15,621 nt of DNA, taken from NCBI GenBank assembly GCA_000434195.1, contig HF994423.1, forward strand, positions 1 to 15,621, read 5' to 3'. Positions 1 through 7,438 of the stretch are shown one piece after another. The position numbers were made by a program, and so were the translations under genes. The notes under the pieces were generated by a model. That model was given only the letters and a program-made list of their open reading frames with translations. It was not told where the DNA came from and searched no databases. Each line of letters opens with the position of its first letter. Position 1 is the first letter of the stretch. Origin of the DNA: Clostridium sp. CAG:780. GTDB lineage: Bacteria > Bacillota > Clostridia > TANB77 > CAG-508.

Positions 1-20
1 GTCAACCTGTGACAATTTAT

Positions 21-50
21 ATAATACCACACATTAACACTTTTTGTCAA
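21..50 (-). promoter_or_regulatory. Candidate sigma-A promoter firing leftward out of the window
   Basis: On the minus strand there is a perfect -35 hexamer TTGACA (45-50) and a -10 TATTAT (21-26) with an 18-bp spacer. Transcription would start near position 14 and run off the left edge, so it would serve an unseen minus-strand gene downstream of the DUF4446 gene. The promoter lies inside a nested inverted repeat (23-87). In many Clostridia serS follows DUF4446, but nothing here shows which gene comes next. Confidence 0.5.
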
Positions 51-87
51 TATAAATATTGATTTTTCTTTGTTTTTGTGTGGTATT
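23..87. repeat. Nested inverted repeat over the left-edge promoter
   Basis: Perfect 11-bp arms AATACCACACA (23-33) and TGTGTGGTATT (77-87) flank an inner 7-bp inverted repeat, TCAATAT (47-53) and ATATTGA (56-62). Both are centred at about position 55. On the plus strand the outer right arm runs into a T-rich tract (86-102), as an intrinsic terminator for rightward transcription would, but the 43-nt loop is long. On the minus strand one arm covers the promoter spacer and -10, as an operator would. The sequence alone does not decide between the two. Confidence 0.4.
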
Positions 88-89
88 TT

Positions 90-578
90 TTATTTATTTT
101 TTATTACTTGATTAATTGCTTGTTCTTCTTCTTTTGATAGTGCATATTCTGATTTTCCATTTACTACTGGTTTAGCATATATATTTGATGTATCTCTCCC
201 ATAAATACCATTTAAAACTATACCTGTATCATTTTCATTTAATATTGCAAGTGCAAAACTTAAATTACTCCCTGTGTCTTTGTAAGCATTATATCTAATT
301 AGTCCTATTTTTTTTAGATTTTCTCGTGAATCATCATCTAATTTTTGGCAATATTTTTCTATTTCCGCATTTTCCTTCTTTATTTCTTCTACGTTTTCAA
401 CATATTTTTGCAACATTTCGTCTATATTATTGCCTCTTCCTAGCTTTGTCATAAACTCAGAATAGTTTGCTCTTAATTTTCTCAATTTTATAGAGTTTAA
501 CATATATAAAATTATTAATGTGATATTTATTACAAGTATTACTATTTCAAATACATTAATCTCAAAATTTCCGTTCAT
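90..578 (-). CDS. DUF4446 family membrane-anchored protein
   Basis: The 162-aa protein has one N-terminal hydrophobic segment (about residues 8-28), then basic residues, a charged and probably helical stretch (about 50-90), and a compact C-terminal domain. The C-terminal domain contains the family-typical strings GLIRYNAYKDTGSNLSFALA, GIVLNGIYGRD and YAKPVVNGKSEYALSKEEE. These match DUF4446, a family of unknown function found beside parAB near the origin in Clostridia. The membrane segment followed by a basic stretch suggests a single-pass protein with the C-terminal domain in the cytoplasm. It starts at ATG with an AAAGGGA ribosome binding site, 18 nt after the parB stop, so it is probably the last gene of a parA-parB-DUF4446 operon. 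A role linked to chromosome segregation is inferred only from this position. Confidence 0.85.
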   Translation of the reverse strand: MNGNFEINVFEIVILVINITLIILYMLNSIKLRKLRANYSEFMTKLGRGNNIDEMLQKYVENVEEIKKENAEIEKYCQKLDDDSRENLKKIGLIRYNAYKDTGSNLSFALAILNENDTGIVLNGIYGRDTSNIYAKPVVNGKSEYALSKEEEQAINQVIKNK

Positions 579-596
579 TTAATCAAATCCCTTTCA

Positions 597-1457
597 TTAC
601 TTTATTAAGTGTAAAATTCTTTCTAGGTCATCATTTGAGCTATATTCGATTACTATTTTTCCTTTTCTCTTTCCTGCTTCTAATTTTACTTTCGTGCCGA
701 AAAAGCCTTGGAAAGAATCCTCTATGTCTCTATATATCGCTTGATATCTTTGAGCCTTTTCCTTGTCTCTCTTTGGTAATTTTTGGTCATTATCTATTTT
801 TCTTACTAAATCGTCATAATTATCACCATTTTCAACAACTCCAAGTGCAAGCTTATATTGTTTATCTGGATCTTGCACTCTCATTAATTCCCTACATTGT
901 CTTTCGCTAAAATTATGTTCTAATACTAAATCTATAACTCTTGGATCTAAATTTAATATTCTAACATTATTTGTTAGTCCACTTCTACTCATTCCCAATT
1001 TATCAGCTAATTGTTGTTGTGATAAACCATAATCATCTAAAAGTCTTCTTAAACCTCTTGCTTTTTCAATAGGATTTAAATTTTCTCTTTGAATGTTTTC
1101 TATTAATGCAATTTCCCTATTTTCTTGTTCTGTTTTTGTTCTAACTAAACAAGGCATTTCTGTAAGCCCGGCCTTTTTAGCAGCTCTCCATCTTCTTTCT
1201 CCTGCAACTATTTGATAATATCCATCTTTTGGCATAACAATTATTGGTTGAATAACTCCATATCTCTTTATCGAGCTTGCCAATTCCTCTAATTTGTCTT
1301 CGTCAAATTTTTTTCTTGGTTGATCCGCATTTGGCTCAATTTCAGTTATTTTTATTTGTTGAACAACCTCCTCATCTAGTGGATCTTCCATTTTTTTATA
1401 ACTATTATCACTAAATAGAGCATCTAATCCTTTTCCTAAACCTGTTTTCTTTGCCAT
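597..1457 (-). CDS. parB: ParB/Spo0J chromosome-partitioning CTPase and parS-binding protein
   Basis: The 286-aa protein has the full ParB layout. The N-terminal motif LGKGLDALF (7-15) is the ParA/Soj-contacting tail of the family. The ParB/Srx-like CTP-binding domain (about 35-125) includes the arginine-rich box GERRWRA (86-92) and ENIQRENLNPIEKA (120-133). The helix-turn-helix is at about 145-165 (LSQQQLADKLGMSRSGLTNN), followed by a C-terminal dimerisation region. By family knowledge ParB loads at parS, spreads as a CTP-gated clamp and recruits SMC to organise and segregate the origin. The gene lies 16 nt downstream of parA with a strong AGGAGGG site, so the two are co-transcribed. No sequence close to the parS consensus was found in this window. 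The length is normal for the family. Confidence 0.97.
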   Translation of the reverse strand: MAKKTGLGKGLDALFSDNSYKKMEDPLDEEVVQQIKITEIEPNADQPRKKFDEDKLEELASSIKRYGVIQPIIVMPKDGYYQIVAGERRWRAAKKAGLTEMPCLVRTKTEQENREIALIENIQRENLNPIEKARGLRRLLDDYGLSQQQLADKLGMSRSGLTNNVRILNLDPRVIDLVLEHNFSERQCRELMRVQDPDKQYKLALGVVENGDNYDDLVRKIDNDQKLPKRDKEKAQRYQAIYRDIEDSFQGFFGTKVKLEAGKRKGKIVIEYSSNDDLERILHLIK

Positions 1458-1473
1458 TATCTTTCCCTCCTAA

Positions 1474-2268
1474 TTATTTTTTCATACGCTTTGCGGCTCT
1501 TAATTCATCTTCATTTGCTTTTATGAACTCTTTTGCAAATTTTTCATAGCTTTTAGCCCCTTTTGATCTCGGATCATACATAGTTATAGGCATTCCATAA
1601 CTTGGTGCTTCACTAAGCTTTACATTTCTTGGTATAACATTTTTATATACTTTATCTCCAAAATATTTCTTTACTTCTTTTACAACTTGATTTGATAAAT
1701 TTGTTCTAGCATCGTACATTGTAAGCAAAGCGCCTTCTACTTGCAAACTTTTGTTCATATGTTTTTTTACTAAATCTATTGTATTTAATAGCTGTCCTAA
1801 TCCTTCCAGTGCATAATATTCACATTGAATTGGTATTAAAACACTATCAGAAGCTGTAAAGGCGTTTAATGTTACTAGTCCTAATGAAGGTGGACAATCT
1901 ATTATGATAAAATCATATTTATCTTTTATATTGTCAATCTTTTTCTTTAGTCTATATTCCCTCTCTTCCATTGAGACTAGCTGAACTTCTGCTCCTGCTA
2001 GGTTTATATTTGAAGGACATAAATCCAAATGTTTTACTATTGTTGATTGTAATGTGTTTTCAACTTCTATATCCTCTATTAGTACATCATAAACCGAAAA
2101 TTGTTGTTCTTTATTTATTCCTAAACCACTTGTAGCATTTCCCTGTGGGTCAGCATCCATAAGTAATACTTTTTTTCCTCTTTTAGCCAGAACTGTGCTT
2201 AAATTAATTGAAGTTGTTGTTTTGCCAACTCCTCCTTTTTGATTTGCTATTGATACTATCTTACCCAA
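1474..2268 (-). CDS. parA: ParA/Soj chromosome-partitioning ATPase
   Basis: This is a deviant Walker-A ATPase of the MinD/ParA class, partner of ParB in origin segregation and, in Firmicutes, a regulator of DnaA. With the start chosen here it is 264 aa. The deviant Walker A motif KGGVGKTT is at 11-18, followed by VLLMDADPQGNAT (A' motif) and the Walker B-like stretch FIIIDCPPSLG. The start is TTG at 2266-2268, because an AGGAGGG Shine-Dalgarno (2275-2281) sits 6 nt upstream and the protein then begins MGKIVSIANQKGG, like other Soj proteins. A TTG 24 nt further upstream (2290-2292) would put the Shine-Dalgarno inside the coding region and is unlikely. A promoter lies about 140 bp upstream (2411-2439), giving a leader of roughly 135 nt. 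Confidence 0.96.
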   Translation of the reverse strand: MGKIVSIANQKGGVGKTTTSINLSTVLAKRGKKVLLMDADPQGNATSGLGINKEQQFSVYDVLIEDIEVENTLQSTIVKHLDLCPSNINLAGAEVQLVSMEEREYRLKKKIDNIKDKYDFIIIDCPPSLGLVTLNAFTASDSVLIPIQCEYYALEGLGQLLNTIDLVKKHMNKSLQVEGALLTMYDARTNLSNQVVKEVKKYFGDKVYKNVIPRNVKLSEAPSYGMPITMYDPRSKGAKSYEKFAKEFIKANEDELRAAKRMKK

Positions 2269-2401
2269 TTTTTTCCCTCCTAAGTAGAACAAATCATATA
2301 GTGCTTAAAACCTCAGTATTTTCAGTAGTTCTATAGGTTTGCCCATTGTAAAATTGCTTTATTTATATGGAAATTTCTTCAAATTTTTGCATATAATAAA
2401 A

Positions 2402-2437
2402 GACATATTAATAATATATTAATATCATTAATATGTC
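2402..2437. repeat. Inverted repeat overlapping the parA promoter (candidate operator)
   Basis: Arms GACATATTAAT (2402-2412) and ATTAATATGTC (2427-2437) are perfect 11-bp reverse complements separated by 14 bp, and the spacer itself contains ATATTAATAT. The arms overlap the -35 hexamer, the start of the -10 and the expected start site. This geometry suits a dimeric repressor, although AT-rich sequence makes such symmetry commoner by chance. No U-tract follows on either strand, so it is not an ordinary terminator. Confidence 0.5.
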
Positions 2438-2439
2438 AA
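2411..2439 (-). promoter_or_regulatory. Promoter of the parA-parB-DUF4446 operon
   Basis: On the minus strand, -35 TTGACA (2434-2439) is separated by exactly 17 bp from -10 TATTAT (2411-2416), close to the sigma-A optimum. Initiation is expected near 2404, giving a leader of about 135 nt before the parA Shine-Dalgarno. The spacer and both hexamers are embedded in an inverted repeat (2402-2437). The promoter lies after the rsmG stop codon, so parAB can be expressed independently of rsmG and mnmG. Confidence 0.7.
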
Positions 2440-2489
2440 TAAATTTCATTAAATTTTCACATATTTTTTTATTTGTTTTTTTTACTTTT

Positions 2490-3203
2490 TTATAAAAGTG
2501 GCTGTTTTGCTGGCATTCCAGGTTTTCTAGGATATTTTTTATTTGTATTTTCTACTTTTTCTACTATAATTACATTTTTTCTCGATTCTTCTCCCGGAAT
2601 TTCTAATTCTTCTAATTTTATGTATTTTCCACCTAATTCTTCTGCTACATTTTCTATTTCCTTCATCTCATCTATAACTTTAGGTCCTTTCATACATAAA
2701 CAGTATCCTCCAACTTTAACTAAAGGCAACATATATTCTAGCAACACATTAATTGGAGCAACAGCTCTTGAAACTGCATAATCAAATTTTTCTCTATATT
2801 TTTCGTTTTGCCCTACTTCTTCTGCTCTACTGTGAACTGTATTAACATTTTCTAGCTTTATAGAGTCTTTAACTATGTTAAGAAAATTAATTCTTTTATT
2901 TAAAGAATCTACCAAGGTTACATTGACTTTTTTTGTTATAGCTAATGGCATTCCAGGAAATCCAGCCCCTGTTCCAACATCTACCACACTAGTATCTTCT
3001 TTAATCAATTTTGATATTGTTAAAGAATCTATAAAATGCTTTTTTATTATTTCCTCTTCATCTGTAATTGCTGTTAGATTTATTTTTTCATTCCATTCTA
3101 AAAGTAGTTTCATATATTGATAAAATTTTTCTATCTCATTTTCAGAAATTTCAAATAATTTATTATATTTCGTAAATTCTTTTCTAAATTCTTCATATTC
3201 CAT
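2490..3203 (-). CDS. rsmG: 16S rRNA (guanine-N7) methyltransferase RsmG (GidB)
   Basis: The 237-aa protein is an S-adenosylmethionine-dependent methyltransferase that, by family knowledge, makes m7G in helix 18 of 16S rRNA (G527 in E. coli numbering). Visible family motifs are WNEKINLTAITD (37-48), HFIDSL (56-61), the SAM-binding glycine loop DVGTGAGFPG (75-84), the acidic VDS after the second strand (98-100), RAEE (126-129), SRAVAP (145-150) and the basic C-terminus KYPRKPGMPAKQPL (223-236). The start codon lies 1 nt beyond the mnmG stop, and its AGGAGG site is inside the last mnmG codons, so translation is coupled to mnmG. Length is normal. Loss of RsmG gives low-level streptomycin resistance in other bacteria; this copy looks intact. 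Confidence 0.97.
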   Translation of the reverse strand: MEYEEFRKEFTKYNKLFEISENEIEKFYQYMKLLLEWNEKINLTAITDEEEIIKKHFIDSLTISKLIKEDTSVVDVGTGAGFPGMPLAITKKVNVTLVDSLNKRINFLNIVKDSIKLENVNTVHSRAEEVGQNEKYREKFDYAVSRAVAPINVLLEYMLPLVKVGGYCLCMKGPKVIDEMKEIENVAEELGGKYIKLEELEIPGEESRKNVIIVEKVENTNKKYPRKPGMPAKQPLL

Positions 3204-3204
3204 T

Positions 3205-5091
3205 TTATTTTCCTCCTTTGTTTTTAACTTGCTCTAAATATATTAATAATACAGAAATATCTGCTGGTGATACTCCAGATATTCTTGAAGCTTGTCCTAC
3301 AGATTCTGGTTTTATTTTGTTTAACTTTTGTCTTGCCTCTAATCTTAATCCCTTAAGTGTAGAATAATCTAGATCATGTGGTAATTTTCTTTTTTCTAGT
3401 TTTTTAAATTTTTCTACTTGGGCTTCTTCTAACTTTATATATCCTTCATATTTTATCTGTATTTCAACTTCTTGTGCCTCTTCAGTCGAAAGTTCTGGCA
3501 TATTCTTATCAATTTCTTTTAAATCTTTATATTTAATTTCTGTCCTTTTTAATAGATCTGCCATCTTCACTCCTGTCTTTATTTCAGAAGAGTTCTGTTT
3601 CTGCAAAAACTGGTTTACCTCTAGAGTCGGCTTGACTATAGCGTTTTTTAACCTATTGATTTCAGATAATATGTTTGCTTTTTTCTCTGTAAACCTTTCG
3701 TATCTTGCTTTTGAGATTAATCCATTCTCATACCCCAAATCTGTCAATCTTAAGTCTGCATTATCTTGTCTTAATAACAATCTATACTCTGCTCTTGATG
3801 TCATCATTCGATAAGGTTCGTTTGTTCCTTTTGTTACAATATCATCTATTAAAACTCCAATATAAGCTTGTGCTCTATCTAATATTAATGGTTCTTTGTT
3901 TTGCAATTTTCTTGCAGCATTAATCCCCGCTATTATTCCTTGAGCTGCTGCTTCTTCATAACCAGAAGTTCCGTTTATTTGTCCTGCAAAGAACATTCCA
4001 TCTATATCTTTATATTCTAGTGATAGTTTTAACATTGAAGGATCAATGCAATCATATTCTATTGCATAAGCTGGTCTTGTAAACTCTACATTTTCTAATC
4101 CCGGAAGTGTCCTATACATAGCTATTTGTACGTCTTCTGGAAGAGATGAGCTCATTCCTTGTACATACATTTCATCAGTATCTCGTCCAAGTGGCTCTAT
4201 AAAAACTTGATGTCTTTCTTTATCTGCAAATCTTACTACTTTGTCTTCTATAGAAGGACAATATCTTGGCCCTGTTCCTACTATTTCTCCTCCGTATAAA
4301 GGGGATCTATGTAAGTTATTTCTTATTATTTCGTGTGTTTTAGCATTAGTATAGGTTAAATAACAAGGTAGTTGTTCTTCTTCCATATCAAGCTTATCAT
4401 CAAAAGAAAACGCTTCTATATCTTCATCACCATTTTGTATTTCCATCTTCGAAAAATCTACTGTATTTTTATTTATTCTGGCTGGTGTTCCTGTCTTAAA
4501 TCTGACTAACTTGATATTTAGTTTTTCTAATATTTCAGATAACTTCTTTGAAGGGAATACTCCGTCAGGACCGCCTTCATAAGAGGTTTCTCCTATAAAT
4601 ATTTTTCCTCTTAAATACGTTCCTGTGCATAGTATTACTTCTTTAACCTTGTACACTGCTCCTATGTTTGTTTCAACGCTTACAACCTTTCCGTTTTCTA
4701 CACCTATATCAACTATTTCAGCCTGCTTTAAATATAGATTTTCTTGTTTCTCAAGTGTATGCTTCATCTCTACTTGATATTTCTTTCTATCAGCTTGAGC
4801 TCTTAAAGAATATACTGCCGGTCCTTTAGATGTATTTAACATTCTCATTTGCACAAATGTTTTATCGATATTTTTTCCCATCTCTCCGCCTAAACAGTCT
4901 ATTTCTCTAACAAGATGTCCCTTAGAGCTTCCTCCTATATGAGGATTACATGGCATATTAGCAACTGTTTCTAGGCTTATCGAGAACAATAAAGTCTTCA
5001 TTCCCATTCTCGCAGTTGCTAGAGCTGCCTCACATCCAGCATGTCCAGCTCCTATTACTGCTATATCATATTCTCCTGCGTCATATTTCAT
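3205..5091 (-). CDS. mnmG: tRNA uridine-5-carboxymethylaminomethyl modification enzyme MnmG (GidA)
   Basis: The 628-aa protein is the FAD-binding half of the MnmE-MnmG complex, which installs the (carboxymethyl)aminomethyl group at C5 of wobble U34 in certain tRNAs. The N-terminal dinucleotide-binding loop GAGHAGCEAA is at 14-23. The signature GTGPRYCPSIEDK is at 272-284, and a second conserved stretch, AGQINGTSGYEEAAAQG, is at 369-385. The two family cysteines appear at C48 and C278. The C-terminal helical region, which binds MnmE and tRNA, ends with ISGVSPADISVLLIYLEQ. The start is ATG after an AAGAGGA-type site. It is separated from mnmE by about 197 bp but abuts rsmG by 1 nt. Length is as expected and no disruption is seen. 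Confidence 0.98.
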   Translation of the reverse strand: MKYDAGEYDIAVIGAGHAGCEAALATARMGMKTLLFSISLETVANMPCNPHIGGSSKGHLVREIDCLGGEMGKNIDKTFVQMRMLNTSKGPAVYSLRAQADRKKYQVEMKHTLEKQENLYLKQAEIVDIGVENGKVVSVETNIGAVYKVKEVILCTGTYLRGKIFIGETSYEGGPDGVFPSKKLSEILEKLNIKLVRFKTGTPARINKNTVDFSKMEIQNGDEDIEAFSFDDKLDMEEEQLPCYLTYTNAKTHEIIRNNLHRSPLYGGEIVGTGPRYCPSIEDKVVRFADKERHQVFIEPLGRDTDEMYVQGMSSSLPEDVQIAMYRTLPGLENVEFTRPAYAIEYDCIDPSMLKLSLEYKDIDGMFFAGQINGTSGYEEAAAQGIIAGINAARKLQNKEPLILDRAQAYIGVLIDDIVTKGTNEPYRMMTSRAEYRLLLRQDNADLRLTDLGYENGLISKARYERFTEKKANILSEINRLKNAIVKPTLEVNQFLQKQNSSEIKTGVKMADLLKRTEIKYKDLKEIDKNMPELSTEEAQEVEIQIKYEGYIKLEEAQVEKFKKLEKRKLPHDLDYSTLKGLRLEARQKLNKIKPESVGQASRISGVSPADISVLLIYLEQVKNKGGK

Positions 5092-5139
5092 TTATTTTTC
5101 CTCTTTTCCTTTTATTTTTACTTTTTTCTGTTTTAACAA

Positions 5140-5159
5140 AAACGTTTAAACGTGCGTTT
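5140..5159. repeat. Compact AAACG/CGTTT palindromic cluster between mnmE and mnmG
   Basis: In the 197-bp spacer 5092-5288 there is a 12-bp perfect palindrome ACGTTTAAACGT (5142-5153). It overlaps a second palindrome, AAACG-TG-CGTTT (5148-5159). This puts two AAACG and two CGTTT half-sites within 20 bp, about 50 bp upstream of the mnmG start. On the minus strand a short T-run follows, so a weak terminator is possible, but the best stem is only about 5 bp. The rest of the spacer is T-rich on the plus strand, with only a weak minus-strand promoter candidate (TTGAAA at 5191-5196). Confidence 0.35.
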
Positions 5160-5288
5160 CTTTTTATTTTTTATTATTCATTTATCGTATTTTCAATGTT
5201 TTCTTTTATTTTATTGTCTTTTTGACACACTTTGTTCTTTTTTATTTTTTCGACAAAATTCGACAAAATATACAAATTTTACCAATTC

Positions 5289-6656
5289 TTATTTTCCTAA
5301 GCAGAACTTTTTAAAGATTTCATTTATTATTTCTTCTGATACATTTTCACCTGTAATCTCCAGGATATGCTCTAATATTTCTTTTAGACATATTGCTGTT
5401 ATATCTACCGGCATTTTCTCCTCCAAGCTATTTCTAGCTTTTTTAATTGCTTCTACTGCAAACACTATTTGTTGCTTTTGTCTTGCATTTGTTATAATTT
5501 CTGTATTGTCATTTTCTATTTGATTTAGATTAAACATTTTTTCAATAGCCTCATACAATTTTTCTAGCCCCTTTTCTTCTTTTGTAGAAAAGTCTATTAT
5601 GGTTTTTTTAGTGTTTAAAATTTTATCATTGTCTTTCATCATATTTTTATTTAAATCTGTTTTGTTTATAAGGATAATAGCATTTTTATCTTTTATTAAA
5701 CTAAGTATTTGCTCATCCTCTTCGTCAAACGCACGAGAATCGTCAAAAACAGCAATAATTAGTTCGGCATCATTAGTTATGCTTATGCTTCTTTTTACTC
5801 CTATTTGCTCAACCTCGTCGTTTGTATTTCGTATTCCTGCCGTATCGATTATTTTTAACGGAATTCCTTTTACATTTATATATTCTTCTATGGTATCTCT
5901 TGTTGTTCCTTCTACATCACTAACAATAGCTCTGTTCTCTCCCAAAATCATATTCAACAAAGAAGATTTTCCTACATTTGGCTTTCCTACTATTGCAGTT
6001 TTAATTCCTTCTTTTAATATTTTTCCATTTTTAAAACTTTCTTCTAATTTTTTTAGTTTTTCTTCTACCCTATCCAAAGTTTTCTCTATCTTCTTGTTAG
6101 TTGTTTCTTCGATGTCATATTCTGGATAATCTATAGATGCTTCAATGTCCGCCATAATGTCTAATATTTCTTGTTGTATTTCTTTTATTTTCACCGATAA
6201 GCTTCCTTCTAACTGTTTTTGAGCGACTTTCATCTCTTGTTCTGTTTTAGAATTTATAATATCTATTATCGCTTCTGCCTGTGACAAGTCTATTCTCCCA
6301 TTTAAAAAAGCTCGTTTTGTAAATTCTCCTGGTTCTGCAAGTACTGCTCCATTTCTTATACATTCTTCTAATATTCTATTTTCTACAACAATCCCTCCGT
6401 GCGAGTTTATTTCACACATATTTTCTTTGGTATAACTCTTTGGCGAAATAAAATAAGATACAAGCACCTCATCTATTATTTCATTTTTTTCCCTGTTTAC
6501 TATATTTCCATATTTTATTGTATATCCTTTTATTGGGCCTTTGTTTTTTGGCTCAAATATTTTTTCTAATATTTCAAAACATTTTTCCCCGCTTAACCTA
6601 ATTATTCCAATTCCTGCATTTCCTGGTGCTGTTGATATTGCTGCTATTGTACTCAT
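5289..6656 (-). CDS. mnmE: tRNA modification GTPase MnmE (TrmE)
   Basis: The 455-aa GTPase partners MnmG in U34 wobble modification of tRNA. The N-terminal formyl-tetrahydrofolate-binding, dimerisation domain (about 1-118) opens with STIAAISTAPGNAGIGIIRLSG and contains INSHGG. A helical domain then surrounds the inserted G domain (about 218-375). G-domain motifs are G1 GKPNVGKSS (224-232), G2 EGTTRDT (249-255), G3 DTAG (271-274) and G4 NKTD (331-334). The C-terminus FCLGK carries the invariant cysteine of the CxGK motif. A strong AGGAGG lies just upstream of the ATG. Only 8 nt upstream of that site a terminator-like hairpin ends, which leaves no room for a separate promoter between hairpin and gene. 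Expression therefore probably depends on readthrough from jag or on a promoter within jag. Confidence 0.98.
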   Translation of the reverse strand: MSTIAAISTAPGNAGIGIIRLSGEKCFEILEKIFEPKNKGPIKGYTIKYGNIVNREKNEIIDEVLVSYFISPKSYTKENMCEINSHGGIVVENRILEECIRNGAVLAEPGEFTKRAFLNGRIDLSQAEAIIDIINSKTEQEMKVAQKQLEGSLSVKIKEIQQEILDIMADIEASIDYPEYDIEETTNKKIEKTLDRVEEKLKKLEESFKNGKILKEGIKTAIVGKPNVGKSSLLNMILGENRAIVSDVEGTTRDTIEEYINVKGIPLKIIDTAGIRNTNDEVEQIGVKRSISITNDAELIIAVFDDSRAFDEEDEQILSLIKDKNAIILINKTDLNKNMMKDNDKILNTKKTIIDFSTKEEKGLEKLYEAIEKMFNLNQIENDNTEIITNARQKQQIVFAVEAIKKARNSLEEKMPVDITAICLKEILEHILEITGENVSEEIINEIFKKFCLGK

Positions 6657-6677
6657 ATTTTCCTCCTAATTATTTCT

Positions 6678-6730
6678 AAAAAAAGTCAAAGTTAGATATA
6701 GTACTCCTACTAAAATCTGAACTTTGACTT
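6678..6730 (-). terminator. Intrinsic terminator or attenuator between jag and mnmE
   Basis: On the minus strand, an arm at 6730-6715 pairs with 6697-6683: 11 bp (AAGTCAAAGTT with AACTTTGACTT), one bulged G (6719), then 4 bp. The loop carries a further TAGTA/TACTA stem. A run of seven Ts (6684-6678) follows directly. It lies 16 nt after the jag stop and ends 8 nt before the mnmE Shine-Dalgarno. The stem is AT-rich, so termination may be partial, which would suit an attenuator that lowers mnmE relative to the upstream genes. Confidence 0.7.
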
Positions 6731-6745
6731 CCGATTTATATAAAA

Positions 6746-7438
6746 TTATTTTTTTGCTATTACAACTCTTCTTCTATCATTTTCTCCTATACTATATGTT
6801 TTAACTGTTTTACTTTCTTGTAATTTTGTGTGAATTATTTTTCTCTCATACGCTGTCATAGGTTCCAATGTTATTGTTTTTCCAGTTTTAGTAACAGTTT
6901 TTTCTATTTTTTCAGATAATTCTTCTAACGTTTTCTTTCTTGCACTTTTATAGTTTTCTATGTCTAATATAACTTTTACATCAGATTCATTCTCTTTATT
7001 TATTATAGCTGTTAATATTGTTTGAAGCGCATTTAAAGCTTCTCCCCTATATCCTATTAATTTTGCAGCTCCTTTTCCTGTCACCACAACCTCAATATAT
7101 TCTGGTGTTTCTTCTATTTTATATTCAATATCTTCTGATACTTTGTTTAAAAATTCTTTTAAGAAATTTCCAATTATTTCTTCTGCTTTTTTCGCTTCTT
7201 GTTTGTTTATTGGTCTTTTTTCTTCTTTCCTTGGTCTTCTTTCTTGAGTTTCCTTTATTCCCTCTTTTTCAGTAATTTCAACTTTTACAATATGTGGATC
7301 TAATATATTAAAAAAACTTTTCTTTTTTTCTTCTAATATTTTTATTTCTACTTGATTTCTTGTTAATCTTAACTCTTTTAGTCCTTTTTCAATCGCCTCT
7401 GTTGAAGTTTTTCCTTCTGAAATAATTGTTCTAGGCAT
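6746..7438 (-). CDS. khpB: RNA-binding protein Jag/KhpB (Jag-N, KH and R3H domains)
   Basis: The 230-aa protein has the three-part Jag layout. The Jag_N domain (about 1-55) contains the KSFFNIL motif, and a basic, acidic linker follows (about 57-85). The KH domain (about 88-165) has the GxxG-type loop in KLIGYRGEALNALQ (126-139). The R3H domain (about 175-230) has the R-x3-H pair R199/H203 in ERKIIHTKL and the family ending NDRRRVVIAKK. In Firmicutes this protein forms a complex with KhpA, binds many RNAs and influences cell elongation and division. It overlaps yidC by 8 nt (ATGCCTAG), so the two are translationally coupled, a conserved pairing. It starts at the ATG of that overlap. A terminator-like hairpin follows its stop codon. 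Confidence 0.96.
   Translation of the reverse strand: MPRTIISEGKTSTEAIEKGLKELRLTRNQVEIKILEEKKKSFFNILDPHIVKVEITEKEGIKETQERRPRKEEKRPINKQEAKKAEEIIGNFLKEFLNKVSEDIEYKIEETPEYIEVVVTGKGAAKLIGYRGEALNALQTILTAIINKENESDVKVILDIENYKSARKKTLEELSEKIEKTVTKTGKTITLEPMTAYERKIIHTKLQESKTVKTYSIGENDRRRVVIAKK

Noticed and set aside
1..20. T-box leader for a downstream serS gene
   Set aside because: Only the promoter-like signal is inside the window. No specifier loop or T-box sequence can be seen.
2269..2292. Upstream TTG start for ParA adding eight residues
   Set aside because: The extra codons contain the AGGAGGG Shine-Dalgarno itself, and the family N-terminus begins at the downstream TTG (MGKIVSIANQKGG).
2473..2781. 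Long open frames antisense to the minus-strand genes (also 635-910, 5599-6129, 7588-7902 and others)
   Set aside because: They are shadows of well-identified genes, are rich in Phe/Leu/Ile/Ser from reversed AT-rich codons, and show no family motifs.
5142..5153. Palindrome ACGTTTAAACGT as a parS site
   Set aside because: It lacks the CACGTG core and TGTTTC/GAAACA arms of the parS consensus.
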